DNA of 64,000 nucleotides from Ptiloglossa arizonensis (taxonomy: Eukaryota; Arthropoda; Insecta; Hymenoptera; Colletidae): the NCBI RefSeq assembly GCF_051014685.1, contig NW_027478418.1:1550001-1614000 (forward strand), in the 5' to 3' direction. This document shows, one piece after another, positions 1 through 11,782 of the stretch. Under the pieces are notes generated by a model. That model did no database searches and was not told the origin of the DNA. It worked only from the letters and a program-made list of their open reading frames with translations. The position numbers were made by a program, and so were the translations under genes. Numbering within the stretch: position 1 is the first letter of the stretch; every line of letters begins with the position of its first letter.

Positions 1-446
1 TTCCCCTAGGCCTTTGTAGTTATTGGTTTCGGGAATCAGACTTGCGAAAATTTTGATGGTTTCTCAACCGTTCCTTAACTTCAAACTCCCACATCTCGCG
101 AACGGATTGACGAACTCGAGAAATTCCTGTTGCATCTGAAAGTAGAAACTCGCCCGATTACAATTGTTGTGTGTACTTTTCCCCTAGGCCATACTAGTTA
201 TTGGTTTCGAGTATCAGACTTGCGAAAATTTTGATGGTTTCTCAAGCGTTCCTTAACTTCAAACTCCCATATCTCGCGAACGGATTGACGAACTCGAGAA
301 ATTCCTGTTTCATCTGAAAGTAGAAACTCGCCGGATTACAACGGTATGTGTATTTTCCCCCTAGGCCATTGTAGTTATTGGTTTCCAGTATCAACTTGCG
401 AAAATTTTGATGGTTTCTCAAGCGTTCCTTAACTTCAAACTCCCAC
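1..446. repeat. Left-edge satellite monomers with a 2-monomer (354-bp) echo
   Basis: About two and a half units enter from the left. The rare junction CAATTGTTGTGTGTAC occurs at 161 and again at 515, exactly 354 bases apart. This suggests a local dimer duplication that merges into the 7-mer duplication beginning at 447. No other content is visible. Confidence 0.8.
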
Positions 447-713
447 ATCTCGCGAACGGATTGACGAACTCGAGAAATTCCTGTTGCATCTGAAAGTAGA
501 AACTCGCCCGATTACAATTGTTGTGTGTACTTTTCCCCTAGGCCATTCTAGTTATTGGTTTCGAGTATCAGACTTGCGAAAATTTTGATGGTTTCTCAAG
601 CGTTCCTTAACTTCAAACTCCCATATCTCGCGAACGGATTGACGAACTCGAAAAATTCCTGTTGCATCTGAAAGTAGAAACTCGCCCGATTACAACGGTA
701 TGTGTATTTTTCC

Positions 714-890
714 CCTAGGCCTTTGTAGTTATTGGTTTCGGGAATCAGACTTGCGAAAATTTTGATGGTTTCTCAACCATTCCTTAACTTCAAACTCCCA
801 CATCTCGCGAACGAATTGACGAACTCGACAAATTCCTGTTGCATCTGAAAGTAGAAACTCGCCCGATTACAACGGTATGTGTATTTTTCC
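714..890. repeat. Reference monomer (one 177-bp unit, phased on CCTAGG)
   Basis: A typical unit used here to define monomer coordinates. It runs from CCTAGG at 714-719 to the base before the next CCTAGG at 891. It contains the AAAATTTT tract (unit positions 43-50), the ATGGTT/AACCAT dyad (52-67), CTTCAAACTCCC, TCGCGA (92-97, at 805-810), and the GAACGAATTGACGAACTCG segment where most units carry CTCGAG (this one has CTCGAC). The second half reads TTGCATCTGAAAGTAGAAAC and ACTCGCCCGATTACAACGG. GC is about 41%. Unit lengths of 176 and 178 also occur through single-base indels. Confidence 0.95.
765..780. repeat. Representative short inverted repeat (dyad) present in most monomers
   Basis: ATGGTT at 765-770 and AACCAT at 775-780 are perfect inverted repeats around the four-base loop TCTC. 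The same stem is intact in most monomers, with loop TCTC or GCTC. Some subtypes break it, for example AAGCG, AAACG or CAGGTG in place of the right arm. It could extrude as a small hairpin in single strands. Dyad-rich satellites are reported at centromeres of several eukaryotes, but a function here is inference. Confidence 0.7.
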
Positions 891-2947
891 CCTAGGCCTT
901 TGTAGTTATTGGTTTCGGGAATCAGACTTGCGAAAAATTTGATGGTTGCTCAACCATTCCTTAACTTCAAACTCCCACATCTCGCGAACGAATTGACGAA
1001 CTCGAGAAATTCTTGTTGCATCTGAAAGCAGAAACTCGCCCGATTACAGCGGTGTTTGTATTTTTGCCCTAGGCCATATTAGTTATTGGTTTTGAGTATC
1101 AGACTTGCGAAAATTTTGATGGTTTCTCAACCATTCCTTAATTTCAAACTCCCATATCTCGCGAACGGTTGACGAACTCGAGAAATTCCTGTTGCATCTG
1201 AATGTAGAAACTCGCCCCATTACAATGGTGTGTGTACTTTTCCACTAGGCCAATCCAGTTATTGGTTTCGAGTATCAGACCAGCGAAATTTTTGATGGTA
1301 TCTGAACCATTCCTTAACTTCAAACTCCCATATCTCGCGAACGGATTGACGAACTCGAGAAATTCCTGTTTCGTCTGAAAGAAGAAACTCGCCCGATTAC
1401 AACGGTATGTGTATTTTCCCCCTAGGCCATTGTAGTTATTGGTTTCGATTATCAGACACGCGAAAATTTTGATGGTTTCTGAACCGTTCCTTAACTACAA
1501 ACTCCCATATCTCGCGAACGGATTGAAGAACTCGATAAATTCCTGTTGCATCTGAAAGTAGAAACTCGCCCGATTACAGCGCTATGTGTATTTTTGCCCT
1601 AGGCCATAGTAGTTATTGGTTTCGAGTATCAGACTTGCGAAAATTTTGATGGTTGCTCAACCATTCCTTAATTTCAAACTCCCATATCTCGCGAACGGAT
1701 TGACGAACTCGAGAAATTCCTGTTGCATCTGAAAGTAGAAACTCGCCCGATTACAATTGTTGTGTGTACTTTTCCCCTAGGCCATTCTAGTTATTGGTTT
1801 CGAGTATCAGACTTGCGAAAATTTTGATGGTTTCTCAAGCGTTCCTTAACTTCAAACTCCCATATCTCGCGAACGGATTGACGAACTCGAAAAATTCCTG
1901 TTGCATCTGAAAGTAGAAACTCGCCCGATTACAACGGTATGTGTATTTTTCCCCTAGGCCTTTGTAGTTATTGGTTTCGGGAATCAGACTTGCGAAAATT
2001 TTGATGGTTTCTCAACCATTCCTTAACTTCAAACTCCCACATCTCGCGAACGAATTGACGAACTCGACAAATTCCTGTTGCATCTGAAAGTAGAAACTCG
2101 CCCGATTACAACGGTATGTGTATTTTTCCCCTAGGCCTTTGTAGTTATTGGTTTCGGGAATCAGACTTGCGAAAAATTTGATGGTTGCTCAACCATTCCT
2201 TAACTTCAAACTCCCACATCTCGCGAACGAATTGACGAACTCGAGAAATTCTTGTTGCATCTGAAAGCAGAAACTCGCCCGATTACAGCGGTGTTTGTAT
2301 TTTTGCCCTAGGCCATATTAGTTATTGGTTTTGAGTATCAGACTTGCGAAAATTTTGATGGTTTCTCAACCATTCCTTAATTTCAAACTCCCATATCTCG
2401 CGAACGGTTGACGAACTCGAGAAATTCCTGTTGCATCTGAATGTAGAAACTCGCCCCATTACAATGGTGTGTGTACTTTTCCACTAGGCCAATCCAGTTA
2501 TTGGTTTCGAGTATCAGACCAGCGAAATTTTTGATGGTATCTGAACCATTCCTTAACTTCAAACTCCCATATCTCGCGAACGGATTGACGAACTCGAGAA
2601 ATTCCTGTTTCGTCTGAAAGAAGAAACTCGCCCGATTACAACGGTATGTGTATTTTCCCCCTAGGCCATTGTAGTTATTGGTTTCGATTATCAGACACGC
2701 GAAAATTTTGATGGTTTCTGAACCGTTCCTTAACTACAAACTCCCATATCTCGCGAACGGATTGAAGAACTCGATAAATTCCTGTTGCATCTGAAAGTAG
2801 AAACTCGCCCGATTACAGCGCTATGTGTATTTTTGCCCTAGGCCATAGTAGTTATTGGTTTCGAGTATCAGACTTGCGAAAATTTTGATGGTTGCTCAAC
2901 CATTCCTTAATTTCAAACTCCCATATCTCGCGAACGGATTGACGAAC

Positions 2948-3273
2948 ACGAGAAATTCCTATTGCATCTGAAAGCAGAAACTCGCCCGATTACAACGGTA
3001 TGTGTATTTTTGCCCTAGGCCATTGTAGTTATTGGTTTCGAGTATCAGCCTTGCGAAAATTTTGATGGTTTCTCAACCATTCCTTAACTTCAAACTCCCA
3101 CATCTCGCAAACGGATCGACGAACACGAGAAATTCCTATTGCTTCGGAAAGCTGAAACTCGCCCGATATCAACGGTATGTGCACTTTTCCAATAGGCCAT
3201 TCCAGTTATTTGTTTCGAGTATCAGATCAGCGAAAATTTTTGAGGTTTCTCAACTATTCCTTAACTTCAAACC
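2948..3273. repeat. Satellite linker between the 7-mer and 9-mer duplications
   Basis: About two monomers of ordinary type. They include the start of the longest plus-strand open frame, at 3032. The unit near 3181 has the rare TTTTCCAATAGGCC in place of the CCTAGG landmark. Nothing but satellite sequence is present. Confidence 0.85.
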
Positions 3274-6200
3274 CCCATATCTCGCGAACGGATTGACGAA
3301 CACGGGAAATTCCTTTTGCATCGGAAAGCTGAAACTCGCCCGATATCAACGGTATGTGTACTTTTCCCTTAGGCCATTCCAGTTATTTGTTTCGAGTATC
3401 AGATCAGCGAAAATTTTGATGGTCTCTCAACCATTCCTTAGCTTCAAACTCCCATATCACGCGAACGGATTGACGAACTCGAGAAATTCCTATTGCATCT
3501 GAAAGCAGAAACTCGCCCGATTACAAGGGTATGTGTATTTTTGCCCTGGGCCATAGTAGTTATTGGTTTCGAGTATCAGACATGCGAAAATTTTGATGGT
3601 TTCTCAACCATTCCTTAACTTCAAACACCCATATCTCGCGAACGGTTTGACGAACACGAGAAATTCCTGTTGCATCTGAAAGTAGAAACTCGCCCGATTA
3701 CAACGGTATGTGTATTTATCCCCTAGGCCTTTGTAGTTATTGGTTTCGGGAATCAGACTTGCGAAAATTTTGATGGTTTCTCAACCATTCCTTAACTTCA
3801 AACTCCCACATCTCGCGAACGAATTGACGAACTCGACAAATTCCTGTTGCATCTGAAAGTAGAAACTCGCCCGATTACAACGGTATGTGTATTCTTCCCC
3901 TAGGCCTTTGTAGTTATTGGTTTCGGGAATCAGACTTGCGAAAATTGTGATGGTTGCTCAACCATTCCTTAACTTCAAACTCCCATATCTCGCGAACGAA
4001 TTGACGAACTCGAGAATTTCTTGTTGCATCTGAAAGCAGAAACTCGCCCGATTACAGCGCTATGTGTATTTTTGCCCTAGGCCATAGTAGTTATTGGTTT
4101 CGAGTATCAGACTTGCGAAAATTTTGATGGTTGCTCAACCATTCCTTAATTTCAAACTCCCATATCTCGCGAACGGATTGACGAACACGAAAAATTCCTA
4201 TTGCATCTGAAAGCAGAAACTCGCCCGATTACAACGGTATGTGTATTTTTGCCCTAGGCCATTGTAGTTATTGGTTTCGAGTATCAGCCTTGCGAAAATT
4301 TTGATGGTTTCTCAACCATTCCTTAACTTCAAACTCCCATATCTCGCGAACGAATTGACGCACTCGAGAATTTCTTGTTGCATCTGAAAGCAGAGACTCG
4401 CCCGATTACAGCGCTATGTGTATTTTTGCCCTAGGCCATAGTAGTTATTGGTTTCGAGTATCAGACTTGCGAAAATTTTGATGGTTGCTCAACCATTACT
4501 TAATTTCAAACTCCCATATCTCGCGAACGGATTGACGAACACGAGAAATTCCTATTGCATCTGAAAGCAGAAACTCGCCCGATTACAACGGTATGTGTAT
4601 TTTTGCCCTAGGCCATTGTAGTTATTGGTTTCGAGTATCAGCCTTGCGAAAATTTTGATGGTTTCTCAACCATTCCTTAACTTCAAACTCCCATATCTCG
4701 CAAACGGATCGACGAACACGAGAAATTCCTATTGCTTCGGAAAGCTGAAACTCGCCCGATATCAACGGTAAGTGTACTTTTCCCTTAGGCCATTCCAGTT
4801 ATTTGTTTCGAGTATCAGATCAGCGAAAATTTTTGTGGTATCTCAACCATACCTTAACTTCAAACTCCCATATCTCGCGAACGGATTGACGAACACGGGA
4901 AATTCCTTTTGCATCGGAAAGCTGAAACTCGCCCGATATCAACGGTATGTGTACTTTTCCCTTAGGCCATTCCAGTTATTTGTTTCGAGTATCAGATCAG
5001 CGAAAATTTTGATGGTCTCTCAACCATTCCTTAGCTTCAAACTCCCATATCACGCGAACGGATTGACGAACTCGAGAAATTCCTATTGCATCTGAAAGCA
5101 GAAACTCGCCCGATTACAAGGGTATGTGTATTTTTGCCCTGGGCCATAGTAGTTATTGGTTTCGAGTATCAGACATGCGAAAATTTTGATGGTTTCTCAA
5201 CCATTCCTTAACTTCAAACACCCATATCTCGCGAACGGTTTGACGAACACGAGAAATTCCTGTTGCATCTGAAAGTAGAAACTCGCCCGATTACAACGGT
5301 ATGTGTATTTATCCCCTAGGCCTTTGTAGTTATTGGTTTCGGGAATCAGACTTGCGAAAATTTTGATGGTTTCTCAACCATTCCTTAACTTCAAACTCCC
5401 ACATCTCGCGAACGAATTGACGAACTCGACAAATTCCTGTTGCATCTGAAAGTAGAAACTCGCCCGATTACAACGGTATGTGTATTCTTCCCCTAGGCCT
5501 TTGTAGTTATTGGTTTCGGGAATCAGACTTGCGAAAATTGTGATGGTTGCTCAACCATTCCTTAACTTCAAACTCCCATATCTCGCGAACGAATTGACGA
5601 ACTCGAGAATTTCTTGTTGCATCTGAAAGCAGAAACTCGCCCGATTACAGCGCTATGTGTATTTTTGCCCTAGGCCATAGTAGTTATTGGTTTCGAGTAT
5701 CAGACTTGCGAAAATTTTGATGGTTGCTCAACCATTCCTTAATTTCAAACTCCCATATCTCGCGAACGGATTGACGAACACGAAAAATTCCTATTGCATC
5801 TGAAAGCAGAAACTCGCCCGATTACAACGGTATGTGTATTTTTGCCCTAGGCCATTGTAGTTATTGGTTTCGAGTATCAGCCTTGCGAAAATTTTGATGG
5901 TTTCTCAACCATTCCTTAACTTCAAACTCCCATATCTCGCGAACGAATTGACGCACTCGAGAATTTCTTGTTGCATCTGAAAGCAGAGACTCGCCCGATT
6001 ACAGCGCTATGTGTATTTTTGCCCTAGGCCATAGTAGTTATTGGTTTCGAGTATCAGACTTGCGAAAATTTTGATGGTTGCTCAACCATTACTTAATTTC
6101 AAACTCCCATATCTCGCGAACGGATTGACGAACACGAGAAATTCCTATTGCATCTGAAAGCAGAAACTCGCCCGATTACAACGGTATGTGTATTTTTGCC

Positions 6201-6603
6201 CTAGGCCATTGTAGTTATTGGTTTCGAGTATCAGCCTTGCGAAAATTTTGATGGTTTCTCAACCATTCCTTAACTTCAAACTCCCATATCTCGCAAACGG
6301 ATCGACGAACACGAGAAATTCCTATTGCTTCGGAAAGCTGAAACTCGCCCGATATCAACGGTAAGTGTACTTTTCCCTTAGGCCATTCCAGTTATTTGTT
6401 TCGAGTATCAGATCAGCGAAAATTTTTGTGGTATCTCAACCATACCTTAACTTCAAACTCCCATATCTCGCGAACGGATTGACGAACACGGGAAATTCCT
6501 TTTGCATCGGAAAGCTGAAACTCGCCCGATATCAACGGTATGTGTACTTTTCCCTTAGGCCATTCCAGTTATTTGTTTCGAGTATCAGATCAGCGAAAAT
6601 TTT
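3274..6603. repeat. Tandem duplication of a 9-monomer block (1593 bp), identical copies
   Basis: Bases 3274-5010 match 4867-6603 at offset 1593 (9 x 177), with no difference found in line-by-line reading. The flanking mismatches are 3273/4866 and 5011/6604. Shared private markers include TTTATCCCCTAGG, GTATTCTTCCCC, AATTGTGATGG, GACGCACTCGAG and CAGAGACTCGCCC. A subset of these monomers carries CATCGGAAAG or CTTCGGAAAG in place of CATCTGAAAG, which removes an in-frame TGA and creates longer but meaningless open frames. Confidence 0.93.
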
Positions 6604-6692
6604 TGTGGTTTCTCAACCATTCCTTAACTTCAAACTCCCATATCTCGCGAACGGATTGACGAACTCGAGAAATTCCTGCTGCATCTGAAAGT
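6604..6692. repeat. Half-monomer joint between the 9-mer and 7-mer blocks
   Basis: Short stretch with the variant CCTGCTGCATCTG. The same variant recurs near 14281, which links this joint to the 13.8-14.3 kb segment. No other feature is present. Confidence 0.75.
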
Positions 6693-9183
6693 AGAAACTC
6701 GCCCGATTACAGCGGTATGTGTATTTTTCCCCTAGGCCTTTGTAGTTATTGGTTTCGAGTATCAGACTTGCGAAAATTTTGATGGTTTCTCAACCATTCC
6801 TTAACTTCAAACTCCCATATCTGGCGAACGGATTGACGAACACGGGAAATTCCTTTTGCATCGGAAAGCTGAAACTCGTCCGATATCAACGGTATGTGTA
6901 CTTTTCCCTTAGGCCATTCCAGTTATTTGTTTCGAGTATCAGATCAGCGAAAATTTTGATGGTCTCTCAACCATTCCTTAACTTCAAACTCCCATATATC
7001 GGGAACGGATTGACGAACTCGAGAAATTCCTATTGCATCTGAAAGCAGAAACTCGCCCGATTACAAGGGTACGTGTATTTTTGCCCTGGGCCATAGTAGT
7101 TATTGGTTTCGAGTATCAGACATGCGAAAATTTTGATGGTTTCTCAAACATTCCTTAACTTCAAACACCCATATCTCGCGAACGGATTGACGAACACGAG
7201 AAATTCCTATTTCATCTGAAAGCAGAAACTCGCCCGATTTCAACGGTATGTGTACTTATCCCCTAGGCCTTTGTAGTTATTGGTTTCGGGAATCAGAGGT
7301 GCGAAAATGTCGATGGTTTCTCAACCATTCCTTAACATCAAACTCCCATATCTCGCGAACGGATTGACGAACTCGAGAAATTCCTATTACATCTGACGCA
7401 GAAATTCGCCCGATTACAATGGTGTGTGTACTTTTCGCCTAGGCCATTCCAGTTATTGGTTTCGAGTATCAGACCAGCGAAAATTTTGATGGTTTCTCAA
7501 CCATTCCTTAACTTCAAACTCCCATATCTCGTGAACGGATTGACGAACTCGAGAAATTCCTGTTGCATCTGAAAGTAGAAACTCGCCCGATTACAACGGT
7601 ATTTGTATTTTTCCCCTAGGCCTTTGTAGTTATTGGTTTCGGGAATCAGACTTGCGAAAATTTTGATGGTTTCTCAACCATTCCTTAACTTCAAACTCCC
7701 ACATCTCGCGAACGAATTAACGAACTCGACAAATTCCTGTTGCATCTGAAAGTAGAAACTCGCCCGATTACAACGGTATGTGTATTTTTCCCTTAGGCCT
7801 TTGTAGTTATTGGTTTCGGGAATCAGACTTGCGAAAAATTTGATGGTTGCTCAACCATTCCTTAACTTCAAACTCCCACATCTCGCGAACGAATTGACGA
7901 ACTCGAGAAATTCTTGTTGCATCTGAAAGCAGAAACTCGCCCGATTACAGCGGTATGTGTATTTTTCCCCTAGGCCTTTGTAGTTATTGGTTTCGAGTAT
8001 CAGACTTGCGAAAATTTTGATGGTTTCTCAACCATTCCTTAACTTCAAACTCCCATATCTGGCGAACGGATTGACGAACACGGGAAATTCCTTTTGCATC
8101 GGAAAGCTGAAACTCGTCCGATATCAACGGTATGTGTACTTTTCCCTTAGGCCATTCCAGTTATTTGTTTCGAGTATCAGATCAGCGAAAATTTTGATGG
8201 TCTCTCAACCATTCCTTAACTTCAAACTCCCATATATCGGGAACGGATTGACGAACTCGAGAAATTCCTATTGCATCTGAAAGCAGAAACTCGCCCGATT
8301 ACAAGGGTACGTGTATTTTTGCCCTGGGCCATAGTAGTTATTGGTTTCGAGTATCAGACATGCGAAAATTTTGATGGTTTCTCAACCATTCCTTAACTTC
8401 AAACACCCATATCTCGCGAACGGATTGACGAACACGAGAAATTCCTATTTCATCTGAAAGCAGAAACTCGCCCGATTTCAACGGTATGTGTACTTATCCC
8501 CTAGGCCTTTGTAGTTATTGGTTTCGGGAATCAGAGGTGCGAAAATGTCGATGGTTTCTCAACCATTCCTTAACATCAAACTCCCATATCTCGCGAACGG
8601 ATTGACGAACTCGAGAAATTCCTATTACATCTGACGCAGAAATTCGCCCGATTACAATGGTGTGTGTACTTTTCGCCTAGGCCATTCCAGTTATTGGTTT
8701 CGAGTATCAGACCAGCGAAAATTTTGATGGTTTCTCAACCATTCTTTAACTTCAAACTCCCATATCTCGTGAACGGATTGACGAACTCGAGAAATTCCTG
8801 TTGCATCTGAAAGTAGAAACTCGCCCGATTACAACGGTATTTGTATTTTTCCCCTAGGCCTTTGTAGTTATTGGTTTCGGGAATCAGACTTGCGAAAATT
8901 TTGATGGTTTCTCAACCATTGCTTAACTTCAAACTCCCACATCTCGCGAACGAATTAACGAACTCGACAAATTCCTGTTGCATCTGAAAGTAGAAACTCG
9001 CCCGATTACAACGGTATGTGTATTTTTCCCTTAGGCCTTTGTAGTTATTGGTTTCGGGAATCAGACTTGCGAAAAATTTGATGGTTGCTCAACCATTCCT
9101 TAACTTCAAACTCCCACATCTCGCGAACGAATTGACGAACTCGAGAAATTCTTGTTGCATCTGAAAGCAGAAACTCGCCCGAT
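6693..9183. repeat. Tandem duplication of a 7-monomer block (1238 bp), 3 differences
   Basis: Bases 6693-7945 match 7931-9183 at offset 1238. I counted three substitutions, at 7148/8386, 7507/8745 and 7683/8921. The unit is one base short of 7 x 177 because one monomer per copy reads CATCTGACGCAG instead of CATCTGAAAGCAG. The second copy was then amplified again in the 12-mer duplication, which carries the variants of the second copy. Confidence 0.92.
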
Positions 9184-9660
9184 ATCAACGGTATGTGTAC
9201 TTTTCCCTTAGGCCATTCCAGTTATTTGATTCGAGTATCAGATCAGCGAAAATTTTTGTGGTTTCTCAACCATTCCTTAATTTCAAACTCCCATATCTCG
9301 CGAACGGATTGACGAACTCGAGAAATTCCTGTTGCATCTGAAAGTAGAAACTCGCCCCATTACAATGTGTGTGTACTTTTCCCCTAGGCCATTCCAGTTA
9401 TTGGTTTCGAGTATTAAATCAGCGAAAATTTTGGTGGTTTCTCAACCATTCCTTAACTTCAAACTCCCATATCTCGCGAACGGATTGACGAACTCGAGAA
9501 AGTCCTGTTGCATCTGAAAGAAGAAACCCGCCCGATTACAGCGGTGTGTGTATTTTGCCCCTAGGCCATTGTAGTTATTGGTTTCGATTACCAGACATGC
9601 GAAAATTTTGATGGTTTATCAACCATTCCTTAACTTCAAACTCCCACATCTCGCGAACGA
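9181..9660. repeat. Three-monomer cassette, copy 1 of 4
   Basis: The cassette begins with GATATCAACGGTATGTGTAC, continues through TTATTTGATTCGAG, the one-base-short ACAATGTGTGTGTAC and GAGTATTAAATCAGCG, and ends near TTTATCAACCATTCC. The same order of rare markers recurs near 11303, 13248 and 16255. The end is approximate. Confidence 0.85.
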
Positions 9661-11302
9661 ATTGACGAACTCGACAAATTCCTGTTGCATCTGAAAGTAG
9701 AAACTCGCCCGATTACAACGGTATGTGTATTTTTCCCCTAGGCCATTGTAGTTATTGGTTTCGAGTATCAGACATGCGAAAATTTTGGTGGTTTCTCAAC
9801 CATTCCTTAACTTCAAACTCCCATATCTCGTGAACGGATTGACGAACTCGAGAAATTCCTGTTGCATCTGAAAGTAGAAACTCGCCCGATTACAACGGTA
9901 TTTGTATTTTTCCCCTAGGCCTTTGTAGTTATTGGTTTCGGGAATCAGACTTGCGAAAATTTTGATGGTTTCTCAACCATTCCTTAACTTCAAACTCCCA
10001 CATCTCGCGAACGAATTGACGAACTCGAGAAATTCTTGTTGCATCTGAAAGCAGAAACTCGCCCGATTACAGCGGTATGTGTATTTTTCCCCTAGGCCTT
10101 TGTAGTTATTGGTTTCGAGTATCAGACTTGCGAAAATTTTGATGGTTTCTCAACCATTCCTTAACTTCAAACTCCCATATCTGGCGAACGGATTGACGAA
10201 CACGGGAAATTCCTTTTGCATCGGAAAGCTGAAACTCGTCCGATATCAACGGTATGTGTACTTTTCCCTTAGGCCATTCCAGTTATTTGTTTCGAGTATC
10301 AGATCAGCGAAAATTTTGATGGTCTCTCAACCATTCCTTAACTTCAAACTCCCATATATCGGGAACGGATTGACGAACTCGAGAAATTCCTATTGCATCT
10401 GAAAGCAGAAACTCGCCCGATTACAAGGGTACGTGTATTTTTGCCCTGGGCCATAGTAGTTATTGGTTTCGAGTATCAGACATGCGAAAATTTTGATGGT
10501 TTCTCAACCATTCCTTAACTTCAAACACCCATATCTCGCGAACGGATTGACGAACACGAGAAATTCCTATTTCATCTGAAAGCAGAAACTCGCCCGATTT
10601 CAACGGTATGTGTACTTATCCCCTAGGCCTTTGTAGTTATTGGTTTCGGGAATCAGAGGTGCGAAAATGTCGATGGTTTCTCAACCATTCCTTAACATCA
10701 AACTCCCATATCTCGCGAACGGATTGACGAACTCGAGAAATTCCTATTACATCTGACGCAGAAATTCGCCCGATTACAATGGTGTGTGTACTTTTCGCCT
10801 AGGCCATTCCAGTTATTGGTTTCGAGTATCAGACCAGCGAAAATTTTGATGGTTTCTCAACCATTCTTTAACTTCAAACTCCCATATCTCGTGAACGGAT
10901 TGACGAACTCGAGAAATTCCTGTTGCATCTGAAAGTAGAAACTCGCCCGATTACAACGGTATTTGTATTTTTCCCCTAGGCCTTTGTAGTTATTGGTTTC
11001 GGGAATCAGACTTGCGAAAATTTTGATGGTTTCTCAACCATTGCTTAACTTCAAACTCCCACATCTCGCGAACGAATTAACGAACTCGACAAATTCCTGT
11101 TGCATCTGAAAGTAGAAACTCGCCCGATTACAACGGTATGTGTATTTTTCCCTTAGGCCTTTGTAGTTATTGGTTTCGGGAATCAGACTTGCGAAAAATT
11201 TGATGGTTGCTCAACCATTCCTTAACTTCAAACTCCCACATCTCGCGAACGAATTGACGAACTCGAGAAATTCTTGTTGCATCTGAAAGCAGAAACTCGC
11301 CC

Positions 11303-11782
11303 GATATCAACGGTATGTGTACTTTTCCCTTAGGCCATTCCAGTTATTTGATTCGAGTATCAGATCAGCGAAAATTTTTGTGGTTTCTCAACCATTCCTT
11401 AATTTCAAACTCCCATATCTCGCGAACGGATTGACGAACTCGAGAAATTCCTGTTGCATCTGAAAGTAGAAACTCGCCCCATTACAATGTGTGTGTACTT
11501 TTCCCCTAGGCCATTCCAGTTATTGGTTTCGAGTATTAAATCAGCGAAAATTTTGGTGGTTTCTCAACCATTCCTTAACTTCAAACTCCCATATCTCGCG
11601 AACGGATTGACGAACTCGAGAAAGTCCTGTTGCATCTGAAAGAAGAAACCCGCCCGATTACAGCGGTGTGTGTATTTTGCCCCTAGGCCATTGTAGTTAT
11701 TGGTTTCGATTACCAGACATGCGAAAATTTTGATGGTTTATCAACCATTCCTTAACTTCAAACTCCCACATCTCGCGAACGA
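11303..11782. repeat. Three-monomer cassette, copy 2 of 4
   Basis: Second occurrence, 2122 bases after the first as part of the 12-mer duplication. It has the same marker order, with TGATTCGAG, GTATTAAATCAGCG and TTTATCAACC. No difference from copy 1 was seen. Confidence 0.85.

Larger units (their letters stand above)
447..2947. repeat. Tandem duplication of a 7-monomer block (1239 bp), identical copies
   Basis: Bases 447-1708 match 1686-2947 at offset 1239 (7 x 177), and I found no difference in line-by-line comparison. The match is bounded by base changes at 446/1685 and 1709/2948. Both copies share rare private variants: a one-base loss giving CGGTTGACG (near 1167 and 2406), TCCACTAGGCCAATCC, and TTAACTACAAACTCC. 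Identity over 1262 bases implies very recent unequal exchange, or conversion, or a collapsed or duplicated assembly. Confidence 0.93.

Noticed and set aside
1800..1815. TTCGAGTATCAG segment resembling a tRNA T-loop or Pol III B box
   Set aside because: The B box needs GGTTCGANNCC. The monomer has GGTTTCGAGTATC, with an extra T and no CC, and no A box or tRNA fold lies at the right distance.
3032..3502. Longest plus-strand open frame, 156 codons, and about 30 similar frames of 60-115 codons
   Set aside because: The monomer is 177 bp = 59 codons, so a frame open in one unit stays open across neighbours. The encoded peptide simply repeats every 59 residues. Checked examples, including this one at 3032, start at TTG or GTG rather than ATG. 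Length depends on whether CATCTGAAAG (TGA) is mutated to CATCGGAAAG. No domain, signal or codon bias supports a gene.
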